Assembly (NCBI RefSeq): GCF_015475875.1
Contig: NZ_JADKYM010000001.1
Coordinates: 1-64,000, forward strand
Length of the DNA: 64,000 nucleotides
From: Sphingopyxis solisilvae
Lineage (GTDB): Bacteria > Pseudomonadota > Alphaproteobacteria > Sphingomonadales > Sphingomonadaceae
Direction of reading: 5' to 3'
Below are positions 1-9,953 of this stretch, piece after piece. The notes beneath the pieces are model-generated. The model was not told the origin of the DNA. It worked only from the letters and a program-made list of their open reading frames with translations, and searched no databases. The translations under genes were made by a program, and so were the position numbers. Position 1 is the stretch's first letter, and every line of letters starts with the position of its first letter.

Positions 1-53
1 TGATCGAAGCGACGCTGTCGGGCGCCGCCGAGGTCGAAGCCTATGAGATGTAG
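1..53 (+). CDS. 3' end of an unidentified gene
   Basis: Only the last 16 or so codons are present, ending in TAG at 51-53. The frame was chosen because its third codon positions are strongly GC and the tail reads ...IEATLSGAAEVEAYEM. Sphingomonad genomes often carry tpiA upstream of secG, but this tail does not look like a TpiA C-terminus, so no product is assigned. Confidence 0.5.
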   Translation, partial: IEATLSGAAEVEAYEM

Positions 54-56
54 CCT

Positions 57-194
57 GATCCTCCCTGTGGCGAAGCCATGGGGAGGGGGACCGTCGCCGC
101 AGGCGATGGTGGAGGGGCGACGACCGTTGCGCCATGGCCCCTCCGTCAGCGCTTCGCGCTGCCACCTCCCCATGGCTGCGCCACAGGGAGGATC
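57..194. repeat. Intergenic inverted-repeat element, family A copy 1
   Basis: The two ends are near-perfect inverted copies of a roughly 30-bp arm (GATCCTCCCTGTGGCGAAGC... against ...GCTGCGCCACAGGGAGGATC), with an internal palindrome around AGCGCTTCGCGCT. Related copies lie at 3199-3334 and 9954-10088. All three are intergenic, directly after a stop codon, so they may act as transcript 3' ends. That role is inference. Confidence 0.85.
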
Positions 195-288
195 ATCGCG
201 CGGCGACGATATGCTTGAAGCCCGGCCGCTTCGTCTCTATGTGCGCCGCGGGCGCGGTTCCTTGTCGGCCGTGCAAGTTCGGGAAAAT

Positions 289-732
289 ATGATGTCCAGC
301 CTTTTCACCTTTGTGCTTGTCCTGCAGGCGCTGGTTGCCGCCGCGATGATCGGCGTCATTCTGATGCAGAAGTCCGAAGGCGGCGGCCTGGGAGTCGGCG
401 GCAGCCCCGGCGGCATGTTGTCGGCGCGCGGCGCGGCGGATTTCATGACGCGGGCGACGACCATCCTGGCCTGCCTGTTCGTCGGCCTGTCGATCGTCCT
501 CGCCGCGATGGCGTCGGTCGGCCGCAGCGGATCGACGATCGACACCTCGCTGTCGAAGACCGCACAGCCCGGCGGCGCGGCGCCGACGTCGTCGCTGACG
601 GCTCCGGCCCAGCCGGCGCCCGACGCGCCCGCCAATGCGGCACCGGCGCCGGTCAGCAACGATCCGCTCGCCGCAGCCGCGGCAGCCGCGACGCAGGACG
701 CCGCACCGATCGAGGCACCCGCGAAAAAATAG
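289..732 (+). CDS. secG: Preprotein translocase subunit SecG
   Basis: A small inner-membrane subunit of the SecYEG channel that assists SecA-driven export. From the ATG at 289 (or the adjacent ATG at 292) the 147-residue protein has TM1 at about residues 5-25, the conserved cytoplasmic loop LMQKSEGGGLG at 25-35, and TM2 at about 55-76 after RGAADFMTRAT. This is the classical SecG hairpin. The frame is open further upstream, to 43, but that part lies in an intergenic repeat, so the start was placed at 289. The tail from about residue 80 is Ala/Pro-rich and low-complexity, making the protein longer than the roughly 110 residues of E. coli SecG. pyrG follows 110 bp downstream, a common alphaproteobacterial order. 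Confidence 0.95.
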   Translation: MMSSLFTFVLVLQALVAAAMIGVILMQKSEGGGLGVGGSPGGMLSARGAADFMTRATTILACLFVGLSIVLAAMASVGRSGSTIDTSLSKTAQPGGAAPTSSLTAPAQPAPDAPANAAPAPVSNDPLAAAAAAATQDAAPIEAPAKK

Positions 733-842
733 TCCGCGCGGCTTCGGCCGACCGGTTCCAGCCCGCAAGGCGGAAATATTTCCGCTCTTTGCGATTCGAC
801 GGCTTGCGCCGTCCCCCTCCCTTTGAGTAAGTCTTTCCTCCC

Positions 843-2474
843 ATGGCGCGGTTCATTTTTATCACCGGCGGCGTGGTCTCCTCGCTTGGCAAAGGTTTGA
901 TGGCGGCTAGTCTGGCCGCCCTGCTGCAAGCGCGTGGCTATCGCGTCCGCATCCGGAAATTCGATCCCTATCTGAACGTCGATCCCGGGACGATGTCGCC
1001 CTATCAGCACGGCGAGGTCTATGTGACCGACGACGGGGCGGAAACCGACCTCGACCTTGGCCATTACGAACGCTTCACCGGCGTGGCGGCGCGGCAGAGC
1101 GACAATGTCACCTCGGGCCGCATCTATCAGGGCATCATCGCCAAGGAACGCCGCGGCGACTATCTGGGCGCGACGGTGCAGGTCGTCCCGCACGTCACCG
1201 ACGCGATCAAGGAGTTTGCCCGCGCCGAAACCGACGACCTCGATTTCGTGCTGTGCGAGATTGGCGGCACCGTCGGCGACATCGAATCGCTGCCGTTCAT
1301 CGAGGCGATCCGCCAGCTGAAAAACGAAGTCGGCCGCGAAAATGCCATTTCGGTCCACGTCACCTTGGTCCCCTATATTGCCGCCGCAGGCGAGCTGAAG
1401 ACCAAGCCGACGCAGCACAGCGTGCGCGAACTGGCGTCGCTCGGCGTCCAGCCCGACATTTTGCTCTGCCGCTGCGAAAAGCCGCTGCCCGAAACCGAGC
1501 GCGCGAAGATCGCGCAATTTTGCAACGTGCGCAAAGAAGCGGTGATCCCGGCGCTCGACGCCGACAGCATCTATTCGGTGCCGGTCCAATATCATGGCGA
1601 AGGGCTCGACGCCGAAGTGCTCCATGCCTTTGGGATCCACGACGCCCCCGCGCCCGACCTGACGGCCTGGTACGACATCATGGACCGCAAGCAGCATCCC
1701 GAGGGCGAAGTGACGATCGGCGTCGTCGGCAAATATGTGTCGCTGCCCGACGCATACAAGTCGCTCAACGAGGCGTTGGTCCATGGCGGCATGGCGCACC
1801 GGGTGAAGGTCAATATCCGCTGGCTCGACGCCGAAATGTTCGAGCGCGACGAGGATCTGGCGGCCAATCTGGAGCCGCTGCACGGCATATTGGTGCCCGG
1901 CGGGTTCGGCGAGCGCGGGTCCGAGGGCAAGATTTCGAGCGTGCGTTTCGCCCGCGAGCGCGGGGTGCCCTTCTTCGGCATCTGTCTGGGCATGCAAATG
2001 GCGTGCATCGAGGCGGCGCGCAACACCAGCGGGATCGCCGACGCATCGAGCACCGAATTCGGTTCGACGAACGAGCCGGTGGTCGGCATGATCACCGAAT
2101 GGATGAGCGCCGAAGGGCTGCAAAAGCGCGGCGCCGACACCGATCTGGGCGGTACGATGCGGCTGGGCGCGTATGAGGCGAAGCTGTCGCCGAACAGCCA
2201 TGTCGCGACGATCTATGGTGAGAACGACATCAGCGAGCGCCACCGCCACCGCTACGAGGTCAACGGCGCCTATCGCGAGCGGCTGGAGAAGGGCGGGCTG
2301 GTGTTTTCGGGCATGTCGCCCGACGGCATGTTGCCGGAAATCGTTGAGCGGCCCGACCATCCGTGGTTTATCGGGGTGCAATTCCATCCGGAGCTCAAGT
2401 CAAAGCCGTTCGATCCGCATCCGTTGTTTGCGGGCTTTATCGAAGCGGCGGTGAAGCAGAGTCGGCTGGTCTGA
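843..2474 (+). CDS. pyrG: CTP synthase
   Basis: Converts UTP to CTP with glutamine and ATP, the last step of pyrimidine nucleotide synthesis, in the cytosol. At 543 residues it matches the family length (about 545). The synthetase domain begins at the N-terminus with [14 protein letters not shown] (residues 5-18). The class I glutamine amidotransferase domain follows from about residue 290, with nucleophile Cys381 in GICLGMQ and the His515/Glu517 pair in [10 protein letters not shown]. The ATG at 843 starts exactly at the conserved [10 protein letters not shown]. The full catalytic triad is present, so it should be functional. Confidence 0.98.
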   Translation: MARFIFITGGVVSSLGKGLMAASLAALLQARGYRVRIRKFDPYLNVDPGTMSPYQHGEVYVTDDGAETDLDLGHYERFTGVAARQSDNVTSGRIYQGIIAKERRGDYLGATVQVVPHVTDAIKEFARAETDDLDFVLCEIGGTVGDIESLPFIEAIRQLKNEVGRENAISVHVTLVPYIAAAGELKTKPTQHSVRELASLGVQPDILLCRCEKPLPETERAKIAQFCNVRKEAVIPALDADSIYSVPVQYHGEGLDAEVLHAFGIHDAPAPDLTAWYDIMDRKQHPEGEVTIGVVGKYVSLPDAYKSLNEALVHGGMAHRVKVNIRWLDAEMFERDEDLAANLEPLHGILVPGGFGERGSEGKISSVRFARERGVPFFGICLGMQMACIEAARNTSGIADASSTEFGSTNEPVVGMITEWMSAEGLQKRGADTDLGGTMRLGAYEAKLSPNSHVATIYGENDISERHRHRYEVNGAYRERLEKGGLVFSGMSPDGMLPEIVERPDHPWFIGVQFHPELKSKPFDPHPLFAGFIEAAVKQSRLV

Positions 2475-2501
2475 CCGTTCGGATTAGGGGGTATCAGGGG
2501 C

Positions 2502-3185
2502 ATGGATCACGCAAAACTAGCCGCGTTGCAGAGCCCCGACAGCATCTTTTCCGGCCTGTCGATCGACGATTGGGCCGAAATCGCCCGCCGCGCGGTGCAG
2601 GTGAATTTCGCCAAGGGCAAGGAACTGCTGGTCCAGGGCGACCCCGGCGACATGATGCTGATCCTGACCGAAGGCACAGCGCGCGTGTCGATGCTGACCG
2701 CGGGCGGACGCGAGATCGTGCTCGCCTATGCCGAACCCGGCGCGGTGCTGGGCGAGATCGCGCTGCTCGACGGCGGCGAACGCACCGCGTCGGTCGTTGC
2801 GACGAGCGCTGGGAGCGCGCTGCAACTGGGGCGCAATGCGCTCAAGGATTTTGCCGCGAGCCATCCCGAATTCGCCTGGTCGCTGATGCAGCAACTGGCA
2901 CGGCGGCTGCGTACCGCCGACCAGACGATCGAAAGCGATCGCGCCTATGCGTCGGGGCCGCGGCTGGCGCGGTATCTGAAACGGTTGATCCGCAAGGATG
3001 TCGGGGCTGCGCAGCGCGTCGAGCTGAGCCAGACCGAGCTGGGCAATTTCGCGGGAATGAGCCGCGAGCATATCAACCGCCAGCTGAAAAGCTGGGAGGA
3101 ATCGGGGGTGATTTCGCTCGAGCAGGGGCGGGTACGGGTGCTCGATACCGCCATGCTGGAGGATATCAGCGAGAGCGAGGGGTAG
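2502..3185 (+). CDS. Crp/Fnr family transcriptional regulator (Crp-like)
   Basis: A 227-residue one-component regulator. A cyclic-nucleotide-binding beta-roll (about residues 15-130) contains the phosphate-binding-type motif GEIALLDGGERTASV. A C-terminal winged helix-turn-helix (about 170-215) contains SQTELGNFAGMSREHINRQL. There are no cysteines, which argues against an Fnr-type Fe-S sensor, and the Glu-Arg-Thr in the phosphate cassette fits cAMP binding. It starts 27 bp after pyrG on the same strand and may share its transcript. Targets cannot be read from the sequence. Confidence 0.92.
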   Translation: MDHAKLAALQSPDSIFSGLSIDDWAEIARRAVQVNFAKGKELLVQGDPGDMMLILTEGTARVSMLTAGGREIVLAYAEPGAVLGEIALLDGGERTASVVATSAGSALQLGRNALKDFAASHPEFAWSLMQQLARRLRTADQTIESDRAYASGPRLARYLKRLIRKDVGAAQRVELSQTELGNFAGMSREHINRQLKSWEESGVISLEQGRVRVLDTAMLEDISESEG

Positions 3186-3198
3186 GGGAGCGGTAATT

Positions 3199-3334
3199 CC
3201 TCCCTGTGGCGTAGCCATGGGGAGGTGGCAGCGCGAAGCGCTGACGGAGGGGCAATGGCGCCGACGTCGCGGCCCCATCCACCATCCGCTTCGCGAGCGG
3301 TCCCCCTCCCCATCGCTGCGCGACAGGGAGGATC
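3199..3334. repeat. Intergenic inverted-repeat element, family A copy 2
   Basis: Same architecture as the copy at 57-194: CCTCCCTGTGGCGTAGCCAT at the left end and its near inverse ending GCGACAGGGAGGATC at the right. It follows the stop codon of the Crp-type gene by 13 bp. Confidence 0.85.
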
Positions 3335-3725
3335 GGCGATGTCGCCTCTTCGCAACCCGGTTGTCAGTTCCGTTTGCGGAAAGCCCCGAATCACAACGCC
3401 CGGGCCTCTTGCGAAACCCGGGCGCGTGTGACGAACACTCGCCATCCCCTTTTGTTGCAGGCCTGGCGAAAGGCCTGCACTCCCTGGAACCGGGCCTTGG
3501 GCCGCTTGATCCAGAAGTCATCGGGCTAGGCGCAAGGGGGCGGTTTGTCACCCTGTGGAAGCCATCCGCCGCCGCTTTTGCTGCCGGTTGTGGCCAATGG
3601 GCAACATATTGTGCGATTCGTTCGCAACAGCCGCGCGCGCGAGCGGCCATTGCCAGCCGCGGCGATGCCCCGTAAAGCCGCCGCATGTGTGTCATTTCGC
3701 ATGCGCCGCAACGGCCGGTCGCCCC
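3335..3725. other. 391-bp gap with hairpins, no gene recognised
   Basis: No open frame here has convincing coding character. There are two perfect 8-bp hairpins: 3397-3404 with 3417-3424 (CGCCCGGG/CCCGGGCG) and 3456-3463 with 3472-3479 (TGCAGGCC/GGCCTGCA). A GC-rich stretch follows to about 3600. Neither hairpin is followed by a T-run, so they are not standard intrinsic terminators. A structured RNA or a long lolC leader is possible. Confidence 0.35.
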
Positions 3726-4976
3726 ATGATCCTGCGTCCGTACGAACGCACCATCTTCAAACGCTATTTGCTGCCCCAGCGCGGGGAGGGGTTCATCTTT
3801 GTCGCCGCGGCGTTCAGCTTTGTCGCGGTGACCTTGGGCGTCGCGGCGCTGGTGATCGTGATGAGCGTGATGAACGGGGTGCGCGCCGACCTGTTCGACA
3901 AGATCGTCGGGCTCAATGGCCATGCGGTGGTGCAGGGGTTCGGCGGCCGGCTCGACGACTGGCGCGATGTGCTGAAACAGGCGAAGGCGACGACGGATGT
4001 GGTGTCTGCAACCCCGCTGATCGAACAGCCGTTGCTCGCGACATTCAGCGGCCGCGTCGAGGCGGTGCTCGTGCGGGGGATGACGGTGCCCGACATCCTC
4101 GACAACGATACGCTGGGCGCCAAGGTGCTGCAGGGCAATCTGGCCACGCTGACCGCCAATGCCGGCAATATCGCGATCGGCAGCGAGCTGGCGCGCAACC
4201 TGGGCGCGACGGTCGGGTCGAACCTGACGATCATCAACCCGCAGGGGCGCCCGACACCGTTCGGCACCGTGCCGCGCGAGATCAGTTACCGCGTGACCGC
4301 GGTGTTCGAGATTGGCGTCTATGATTTCGACAAGGCCTATGTCGTGATGCCGATGGAGGATGCGCAGCTGCTCCTGCTCACCGGCGATCAGGTCGGGATG
4401 ATCGAGGTCAAGGTCACCGATCCCGACAAGGTGGGCGACATCTTGGCGCCGCTGAAGGAAAAGGTCGCGGCACAGGCGGTGATTTCGGACTGGCGGCAGA
4501 TGAACAGCAGCCTGTTCGAGGCGCTGTCGATCGAACGGGTGGCGATGTTCGTGATCCTCTCGCTCATCATCCTCGTCGCCTCGTTCAACATCATTTCGTC
4601 GCTGATCATGCTCGTGCGCGCCAAGACGCGCGACATGGCGATATTGCGCACGATGGGCGCGCCGCGCGATTCGGTGATGCGGATCTTCATGGCGATCGGG
4701 CTGTCGATCGGGATCGCCGGGACGCTGATGGGCATGGCGCTGGGGTTCGGCCTGCTCTATTTCCGGCAGGGGGTGCTGCGCGGGGTCGAGTTTCTGACCG
4801 GCCAGCCGCTCTGGGATCCGTCGATCCGGTTCCTGACCGAATTGCCGTCGAAGCCCGATCCGTTCGAAATCACCGGGATTGCGGTGATGGCGGTCGTGTT
4901 CAGTTTCCTCGCGACGCTGTATCCCGCGTTCAAGGCGGCGAATACCGACCCGGTGCAGGTGCTGCGTTATGAATGA
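3726..4976 (+). CDS. lolC: Lipoprotein-releasing ABC transporter permease LolC/LolE
   Basis: Inner-membrane permease of the LolCDE complex, which extracts outer-membrane lipoproteins and hands them to LolA. It has 416 residues with an N-terminal TM at about 23-47 after the conserved [20 protein letters not shown] large periplasmic domain follows, then the C-terminal FtsX-type three-TM block beginning near [18 protein letters not shown]. The frame is open 57 codons further upstream, but that part lacks family character. The ATG at 3726 gives the MILRPYER start usual for alphaproteobacterial LolC/E. It overlaps lolD by 8 bp, so the two are translationally coupled. As in other alphaproteobacteria, one permease gene probably serves as a homodimer (inference). 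Confidence 0.94.
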   Translation: MILRPYERTIFKRYLLPQRGEGFIFVAAAFSFVAVTLGVAALVIVMSVMNGVRADLFDKIVGLNGHAVVQGFGGRLDDWRDVLKQAKATTDVVSATPLIEQPLLATFSGRVEAVLVRGMTVPDILDNDTLGAKVLQGNLATLTANAGNIAIGSELARNLGATVGSNLTIINPQGRPTPFGTVPREISYRVTAVFEIGVYDFDKAYVVMPMEDAQLLLLTGDQVGMIEVKVTDPDKVGDILAPLKEKVAAQAVISDWRQMNSSLFEALSIERVAMFVILSLIILVASFNIISSLIMLVRAKTRDMAILRTMGAPRDSVMRIFMAIGLSIGIAGTLMGMALGFGLLYFRQGVLRGVEFLTGQPLWDPSIRFLTELPSKPDPFEITGIAVMAVVFSFLATLYPAFKAANTDPVQVLRYE

Positions 4977-5646
4977 TCTGGCGCTGGAACTGGTCGGCCT
5001 GAAGCGCAGCTTTACGCAGGGCGAAGTGACGATCGAGGTGCTGCGCGGCGTCGACGCGCACCTGAAACGCGGCGAGATCGTCGCGCTGCTCGGGCCGTCG
5101 GGGTCGGGCAAGTCGACGATGTTGCAGGCGGTCGGGCTGCTCGAGGGCGGCTTCGACGGGACGATCCGCATCGACGGCGCCGACGTGACGCAATATGAGC
5201 AGGGCGAGCGGACCAAGACGCGGCGCGAAAAGATCGGCTTTGTCTATCAGTTCCACCATCTGCTGCCCGATTTCAACGCGATCGAGAATGTCGTGCTGCC
5301 GCAGCTGATCCGCGGTGCGGTGCAGGCCGAGGCGGAGGAACGCGCCGCCGATCTGCTCGGGCGGCTGGGGCTGGGCGAGCGGTTGCATCACAAGCCGAGC
5401 AAGCTGTCGGGCGGCGAACAGCAGCGCGTCGCGGTGGCGCGCGCGCTGGCGAACCGGCCGTTGCTTGTGCTCGCCGATGAGCCGACGGGCAACCTCGACG
5501 AGGCGACCGCCGACCGGGTGTTCGACCAGTTTGTGAAGCTGGTGCGCGACCATGGGTCGGCGGCGCTGGTCGCGACGCACAATGAGCGGCTGGCGACCAG
5601 GATGGACCGCGTGCTGCGCTTGCACGAGGGACGGATCGAGACGTAA
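4969..5646 (+). CDS. lolD: Lipoprotein-releasing ABC transporter ATPase LolD
   Basis: ATPase partner of LolC/E, powering lipoprotein release from the inner membrane. It has 225 residues with Walker [10 protein letters not shown] at 42-50, the Q-loop near [20 protein letters not shown] signature [15 protein letters not shown], Walker [14 protein letters not shown] and the H-loop in [21 protein letters not shown] is characteristic of the LolD/MacB subfamily. The ATG lies inside the last codons of lolC. Confidence 0.96.
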   Translation: MNDLALELVGLKRSFTQGEVTIEVLRGVDAHLKRGEIVALLGPSGSGKSTMLQAVGLLEGGFDGTIRIDGADVTQYEQGERTKTRREKIGFVYQFHHLLPDFNAIENVVLPQLIRGAVQAEAEERAADLLGRLGLGERLHHKPSKLSGGEQQRVAVARALANRPLLVLADEPTGNLDEATADRVFDQFVKLVRDHGSAALVATHNERLATRMDRVLRLHEGRIET

Positions 5647-5656
5647 TTTGCTTCAA

Positions 5657-5814
5657 CCCCTCCCACTTGCGGGAGGGGCAGGGAGATTTGGCAGCTTGCT
5701 GCCTAGTCGCAACGGGGTGGGCCGGGACAGAGCGGTTCCACAGCCCACCCCGCTGCGACTAGGCCTGGCTACGCCAAGCCAAGTCTCGCTGCCCCTCCCC
5801 TGAAGGGGAGGGGC
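5657..5814. repeat. Intergenic palindromic element, family D copy 1
   Basis: It begins CCCCTCCCACTTGCGGGAGG and ends CCCCTCCCCTGAAGGGGAGG, each end a hairpin. The middle carries an inverted pair (TAGTCGCAACGGGGTGGG with CCCACCCCGCTGCGACTAG). A related copy is at 26221-26346. It fills the lolD to glutathione peroxidase gap. Confidence 0.8.
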
Positions 5815-5833
5815 TATTATGGGAGATAAGACC

Positions 5834-6310
5834 ATGAGCCTTTATGATTTTTCGGCACCGCTGCCCGGCGGGGCAAGCCAGTCGATGGCGGATTATCGCG
5901 GCAAGGTGCTGCTGATCGTCAACACCGCGTCGAAATGCGGCTTTACCCCGCAATATGAGGGGTTGGAGGAGCTGTACCGCGATTACAAGGATCGCGGGTT
6001 CGAGGTGCTGGCCTTTCCGTGCAACCAGTTCGGGGCGCAGGAGCCGGGCGATGCCGACGAGATCAAGAATTTCTGTTCGCTGACCTATGACGTCAGCTTT
6101 CCGGTGATGGCCAAGATCGAGGTCAATGGCGACGGCGCCGACCCGATCTTCAAGCATCTGAAGCAGGAAAAGTCCGGGCTGTTGGGCAGCGGGATCAAGT
6201 GGAACTTTACGAAGTTTCTGGTGGACCGCGACGGCAAGGTGGTGTCGCGGCATGCGCCGACGACGAAGCCCGAGCAGCTGCGCAAAGAGATTGAGGAGTT
6301 GTTGGGGTAA
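5834..6310 (+). CDS. Glutathione peroxidase family thiol peroxidase
   Basis: Reduces hydrogen and organic peroxides using glutathione or thioredoxin. It has 158 residues, full length for the family. The peroxidatic Cys35 lies in NTASKCGFTPQY; the conserved Gln is in FPCNQFGAQEPG and the Trp/Asn in IKWNFTKFLVDRDG. It is a Cys rather than a selenocysteine form. The ATG at 5834 was preferred to the in-frame ATG at 5819 because GGGAG (5821-5825) gives a normal Shine-Dalgarno spacing and the family starts at SLYDFSA. A family B palindrome follows. Confidence 0.94.
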   Translation: MSLYDFSAPLPGGASQSMADYRGKVLLIVNTASKCGFTPQYEGLEELYRDYKDRGFEVLAFPCNQFGAQEPGDADEIKNFCSLTYDVSFPVMAKIEVNGDGADPIFKHLKQEKSGLLGSGIKWNFTKFLVDRDGKVVSRHAPTTKPEQLRKEIEELLG

Positions 6311-6324
6311 CCCCCCAAACGCAT

Positions 6325-6400
6325 CGTCATTGCGAGCGAAGCGAAGCAATCCAGAGTGTGACAAGCCGCCCTGGATTGCTTCGCTTCGCTCGCAATGACG
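6325..6400. repeat. Intergenic inverted repeat, family B copy 1
   Basis: A perfect-ended stem: CGTCATTGCGAGCGAAGCGA... pairs with ...CGCTTCGCTCGCAATGACG around a short loop. The motif 'GCAATCCAG ... CTGGATTGC' marks the family. Other copies: 11794-11878, 23511-23588, 39686-39780 and 53341-53420. Confidence 0.9.
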
Positions 6401-6453
6401 ATTTTGTGCATAGGGCGGTGGTCGAATCAATGGCGCGGCGTTAGCGTCGCCCC

Positions 6454-9400
6454 ATGGCCTACAGCCCCTTTGTCCCCCTGCGCGTCTTTTCCAGTTACAC
6501 GATGCTCGAAGGGGCGATCGAGCCCAAGGCGATTGCCAAGGCCGCACGCGATCGGGGGTTTCCGGCGATCGCGATTTGCGATCGCAACGGGCTGTACGGC
6601 GCGATGGCGTTTGGCGAGGCGTGCAAGGCGGCGGGGGTGCAGCCGATCGTCGGCGCGCTGCTGAGCGTCGCGCGGCCGGGGCAGCGGCTGGCGAATGGCG
6701 CGCCGCTGATCGACTGGCTGGCGCTGTTTGCGCAGGACGAGGCGGGTTACAACAATCTGTGCGCGCTGGTGTCGGCGGCGCATCTCGGGCGGCCGGTCGA
6801 GCAGGAACCGCATGTGCTGTTGTCGGGCATGGCGGGCAAGACCGAGGGGCTGATCTGCCTGACCGGTGGCGGCGAAGGTGCACTCGCGCGCTTGCTGGCG
6901 GGCGAGCAACAAAGCGCCGCCGAGGATTATGTCGAGCAGTTGGAGGCGCTGTTCGACGGACGCCTGTATATCGAATTGTCGCGGCGGAACGACGCGACCG
7001 AAATGGCGGCCGAAAACGCACTGATCGATCTCGCCTATGCGCGCGCGCTGCCGCTGGCCGCGACCAATCCCGCCAATTTTGTCGAGCCGCAATTCCACCC
7101 CGCGCACGATGCGATGCTCTGCATCGCGCAGTCGGCCTATGTCGAAAGCGAGGACCGACGGGTGTCGAGTCCCGAAGCGTGGCTGAAGCCTGCCGAGGCG
7201 ATGGAGGATGCGTTTTCGGACCTGCCCGAGGCGATCCGCAACACGCTGGTCATCGCGCAGCGCTGCGCCTTCATGGCGCCCAAACGCGCGCCGATCCTGC
7301 CCAGCCTGGCGGGCGACCGCGAGGGTGAGGCGGCGCAGCTGAAGGCCGACGCCCATGCCGGTCTCGCGGCCCGGCTGGCGCTCTATCCCGATCTCTCGGA
7401 CGAAGATCGGCAGGCCTATGTCGAACGGCTCGACTTCGAGGTCGACGTCATCACCCAGATGGGGTTTCCCGGTTATTTCCTGATCGTTGCCGACTTCATC
7501 AAATGGGCGAAGGCGCAGGATATTCCGGTGGGGCCGGGGCGCGGGTCGGGCGCGGGCAGCGTCGTTGCGTGGGCGCTGACGATCACCGATCTCGATCCGC
7601 TCAAGCTGGGGTTGCTGTTCGAGCGCTTCCTCAATCCCGAGCGCGTGTCGATGCCCGACTTCGACATCGATTTCTGCGAAACGCGGCGCGGCGAAGTGAT
7701 CCGCTATGTGCAGGAAAAATACGGCCGCGATACCGTCGCGCAGATCATCACGTTCGGGAAATTGAAGGCGCGCGCAGTTCTCAAGGACACCGGGCGCGTG
7801 CTCCAGATGAGCTATGGCCAGGTCGACCGGCTGGCGAAGCTGGTACCGAACCATCCGACCGATCCGTGGACGCTCGAACGCGCGCTGAACGGCGTCAGCG
7901 AGCTGATGACCGAGTATAAGCAGGACGACGGCGTCCGCCGCCTGTTCGACATGGCGCGCCAGCTGGAAGGACTGCCGCGGCACAGTTCGACCCACGCCGC
8001 GGGGGTGGTGATCGGCGACCGGCCGCTCGACCAGCTCGTGCCGCTCTATCGCGACCCGCGCTCGGACATGCCGGTGACGCAATTCGACATGAAATATGTC
8101 GAGAGCGCGGGGCTGGTGAAGTTCGACTTTCTCGGATTGAAGACGCTGTCGGTGCTGAAAGAGGCGCGGCGGCTGCTGGCGCTGCGCGGGATCGACGTCG
8201 ATCTCGATACGCTGAGCTGGGACGATCCGGCGGTTTACGAATTGCTCCAACGCGGCGAGACGGTCGGGGTGTTCCAGCTGGAATCCGAAGGAATGCGGCG
8301 GACGCTGTCGGCGGTGAAGCCGACCAGTTTCGGCGACATCATCGCGCTCGTCGCGCTCTATCGACCGGGGCCGATGGACAATATCCCGTTGTTTGGCGCG
8401 CGCAAGAACGGGCGCGAGCCGATCGCCTATCCGCACCCGTTGCTCGAGGGCATTCTCGCCGAAACATACGGCATCTTTGTCTATCAGGAACAGGTGATGC
8501 AGGCGGCGCAGATCCTGGCGGGTTACAGCCTGGGCGGCGCCGACCTGCTGCGCCGCGCGATGGGCAAGAAGGTGCAGGCGGAGATGGACGCGCAGCGCGA
8601 CACCTTTGTCAAAGGCTGCGGCGAGCATAACCAGATCGCACCAAAGGCGGCGAACGAGCTGTTCGACTTGATCGATAAATTCGCGGGCTATGGCTTCAAC
8701 AAGAGCCACGCCGCCGCTTATGCGTTGCTGTCCTATCAGACGGCGTGGCTGAAGGCGCATTATCCACACGAGTTTTTCGCGGCGTCGATGTCGTTCGACA
8801 GTCACCAGACCGACAAATTGTCGATCTTTATCGACGACATGCGGCGGCTGGGGGTGGCGGTGGCGCCGCCGTCGATCAACGAGAGCGAGGCCGATTTTTC
8901 GGTCGGACAGAGCGGCGACGAGCTGACGGTGCGCTTTGCACTCGGCGCGCTGAAGGGCGTCGGAGAACGCGCGATGGAGGCGCTGGTCGCCGAGCGGCAG
9001 GCGAAGGGGGATTTTGCGAGCCTCGACGATTTCGCCAACCGGATAGATCCCAAGCTGCTTAACCGGCGACAAATCGAGGCGCTGGCGGGGGCGGGGGCGT
9101 TCGATTGTGTCGAGCCCAACCGCCCGCGCGTCTATGCCGGCGCCGAAAGCCTGCTTGCCTGCGCCAACAGTTCGGCGCACGAGCGATCGACGGGGCAGGC
9201 CGGGCTGTTCGGCGGCGACATCGACGTCGCGCCGGTGCTGCAACTGCCCGCCGCCGAACCCTGGACGCTGGCCGAGCGGATGACGCGCGAGAAGGAAGCG
9301 TTCGGTTTCTATTTCTCGTCGCATCCGGTGGAGCAATATGAGGCGATCGTCGCGGCGCGCGGCGCGCGCAGCTATGGCGACATCTGCGCCAATGTCGAAA

Positions 9401-9945
9401 TGACCCCCGGCACCCGCATCCCGATGATGATGGCGGGCATGGTCGAAAACGCCAAGGCGCGCGTGTCGCAGCGCGGCAACCGCTTCCTCAACCTGACCTT
9501 GTCCGACCGCAGCGGGCAGTTCCAGTCGAGCTGTTTCGACGAGCAGACGTGCAAGCTGCTGGAGACGCTGGCCGCCGACGGCGGCTGTGCGATGCTGTCG
9601 GTCGAACTCGACCTGCTGGAAGGCGAAGAGACGCCGCGCGTGACGGTGCGCGGGGCGCAGCCGCTGGCCGAGATCGCCGCGACCGCGGCGCTGGAGCTGA
9701 CGTGCCGCGTCGCGCTGCCCGAGGCGATTGCCGACATGGCGCGGTTGCTGGAAAAGCGCGACGATGCGCGCGGCAAGGTGATTGTCGTGGCGGACGACCC
9801 CGACACCGGCGGCGAGATCAGGATATGCCTGGGCCGCCGCTTCGCGCTCGGCCCCGATGTTGTATCGCGGCTCGAAACCGTCGCGGGGATCAGCGAAACC
9901 GCGCTGGCGCTGGTGACGCCGCGCGATTTTCGGGTGCGCGGATAG
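6454..9945 (+). CDS. dnaE: DNA polymerase III subunit alpha
   Basis: Catalytic subunit of the replicative polymerase. Its 1163 residues match the DnaE1 length (about 1160). In order: PHP domain (about 1-280); palm with GPGRGSGAGS and the catalytic PDFDIDF (Asp402, Asp404, Asp406); fingers; tandem HhH; OB-fold (about 960-1050, GMVENAKARVSQRGNRF); C-terminal tau-binding region. The PHP domain opens FVPLRVFSSYTMLEGAI, where active PHP domains have HxH, so its metal site looks degenerate. This fits a proofreading-deficient PHP relying on DnaQ elsewhere. The downstream ATG of MAYSPFVPLRV is the only sensible start. Confidence 0.97.
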   Translation: MAYSPFVPLRVFSSYTMLEGAIEPKAIAKAARDRGFPAIAICDRNGLYGAMAFGEACKAAGVQPIVGALLSVARPGQRLANGAPLIDWLALFAQDEAGYNNLCALVSAAHLGRPVEQEPHVLLSGMAGKTEGLICLTGGGEGALARLLAGEQQSAAEDYVEQLEALFDGRLYIELSRRNDATEMAAENALIDLAYARALPLAATNPANFVEPQFHPAHDAMLCIAQSAYVESEDRRVSSPEAWLKPAEAMEDAFSDLPEAIRNTLVIAQRCAFMAPKRAPILPSLAGDREGEAAQLKADAHAGLAARLALYPDLSDEDRQAYVERLDFEVDVITQMGFPGYFLIVADFIKWAKAQDIPVGPGRGSGAGSVVAWALTITDLDPLKLGLLFERFLNPERVSMPDFDIDFCETRRGEVIRYVQEKYGRDTVAQIITFGKLKARAVLKDTGRVLQMSYGQVDRLAKLVPNHPTDPWTLERALNGVSELMTEYKQDDGVRRLFDMARQLEGLPRHSSTHAAGVVIGDRPLDQLVPLYRDPRSDMPVTQFDMKYVESAGLVKFDFLGLKTLSVLKEARRLLALRGIDVDLDTLSWDDPAVYELLQRGETVGVFQLESEGMRRTLSAVKPTSFGDIIALVALYRPGPMDNIPLFGARKNGREPIAYPHPLLEGILAETYGIFVYQEQVMQAAQILAGYSLGGADLLRRAMGKKVQAEMDAQRDTFVKGCGEHNQIAPKAANELFDLIDKFAGYGFNKSHAAAYALLSYQTAWLKAHYPHEFFAASMSFDSHQTDKLSIFIDDMRRLGVAVAPPSINESEADFSVGQSGDELTVRFALGALKGVGERAMEALVAERQAKGDFASLDDFANRIDPKLLNRRQIEALAGAGAFDCVEPNRPRVYAGAESLLACANSSAHERSTGQAGLFGGDIDVAPVLQLPAAEPWTLAERMTREKEAFGFYFSSHPVEQYEAIVAARGARSYGDICANVEMTPGTRIPMMMAGMVENAKARVSQRGNRFLNLTLSDRSGQFQSSCFDEQTCKLLETLAADGGCAMLSVELDLLEGEETPRVTVRGAQPLAEIAATAALELTCRVALPEAIADMARLLEKRDDARGKVIVVADDPDTGGEIRICLGRRFALGPDVVSRLETVAGISETALALVTPRDFRVRG

Positions 9946-9953
9946 GTGTAGCT

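Noticed and set aside
43-288. N-terminal extension of SecG
   Set aside because: Lies in an intergenic repeat; the SecG fold starts at 289.
3397-3479. Intrinsic terminators upstream of lolC
   Set aside because: Two good hairpins but no following T-run on either strand.
2517-5216. Long open frame on the minus strand (about 900 codons)
   Set aside because: Overlaps Crp, lolC and lolD antisense and runs through a repeat element; no family character.
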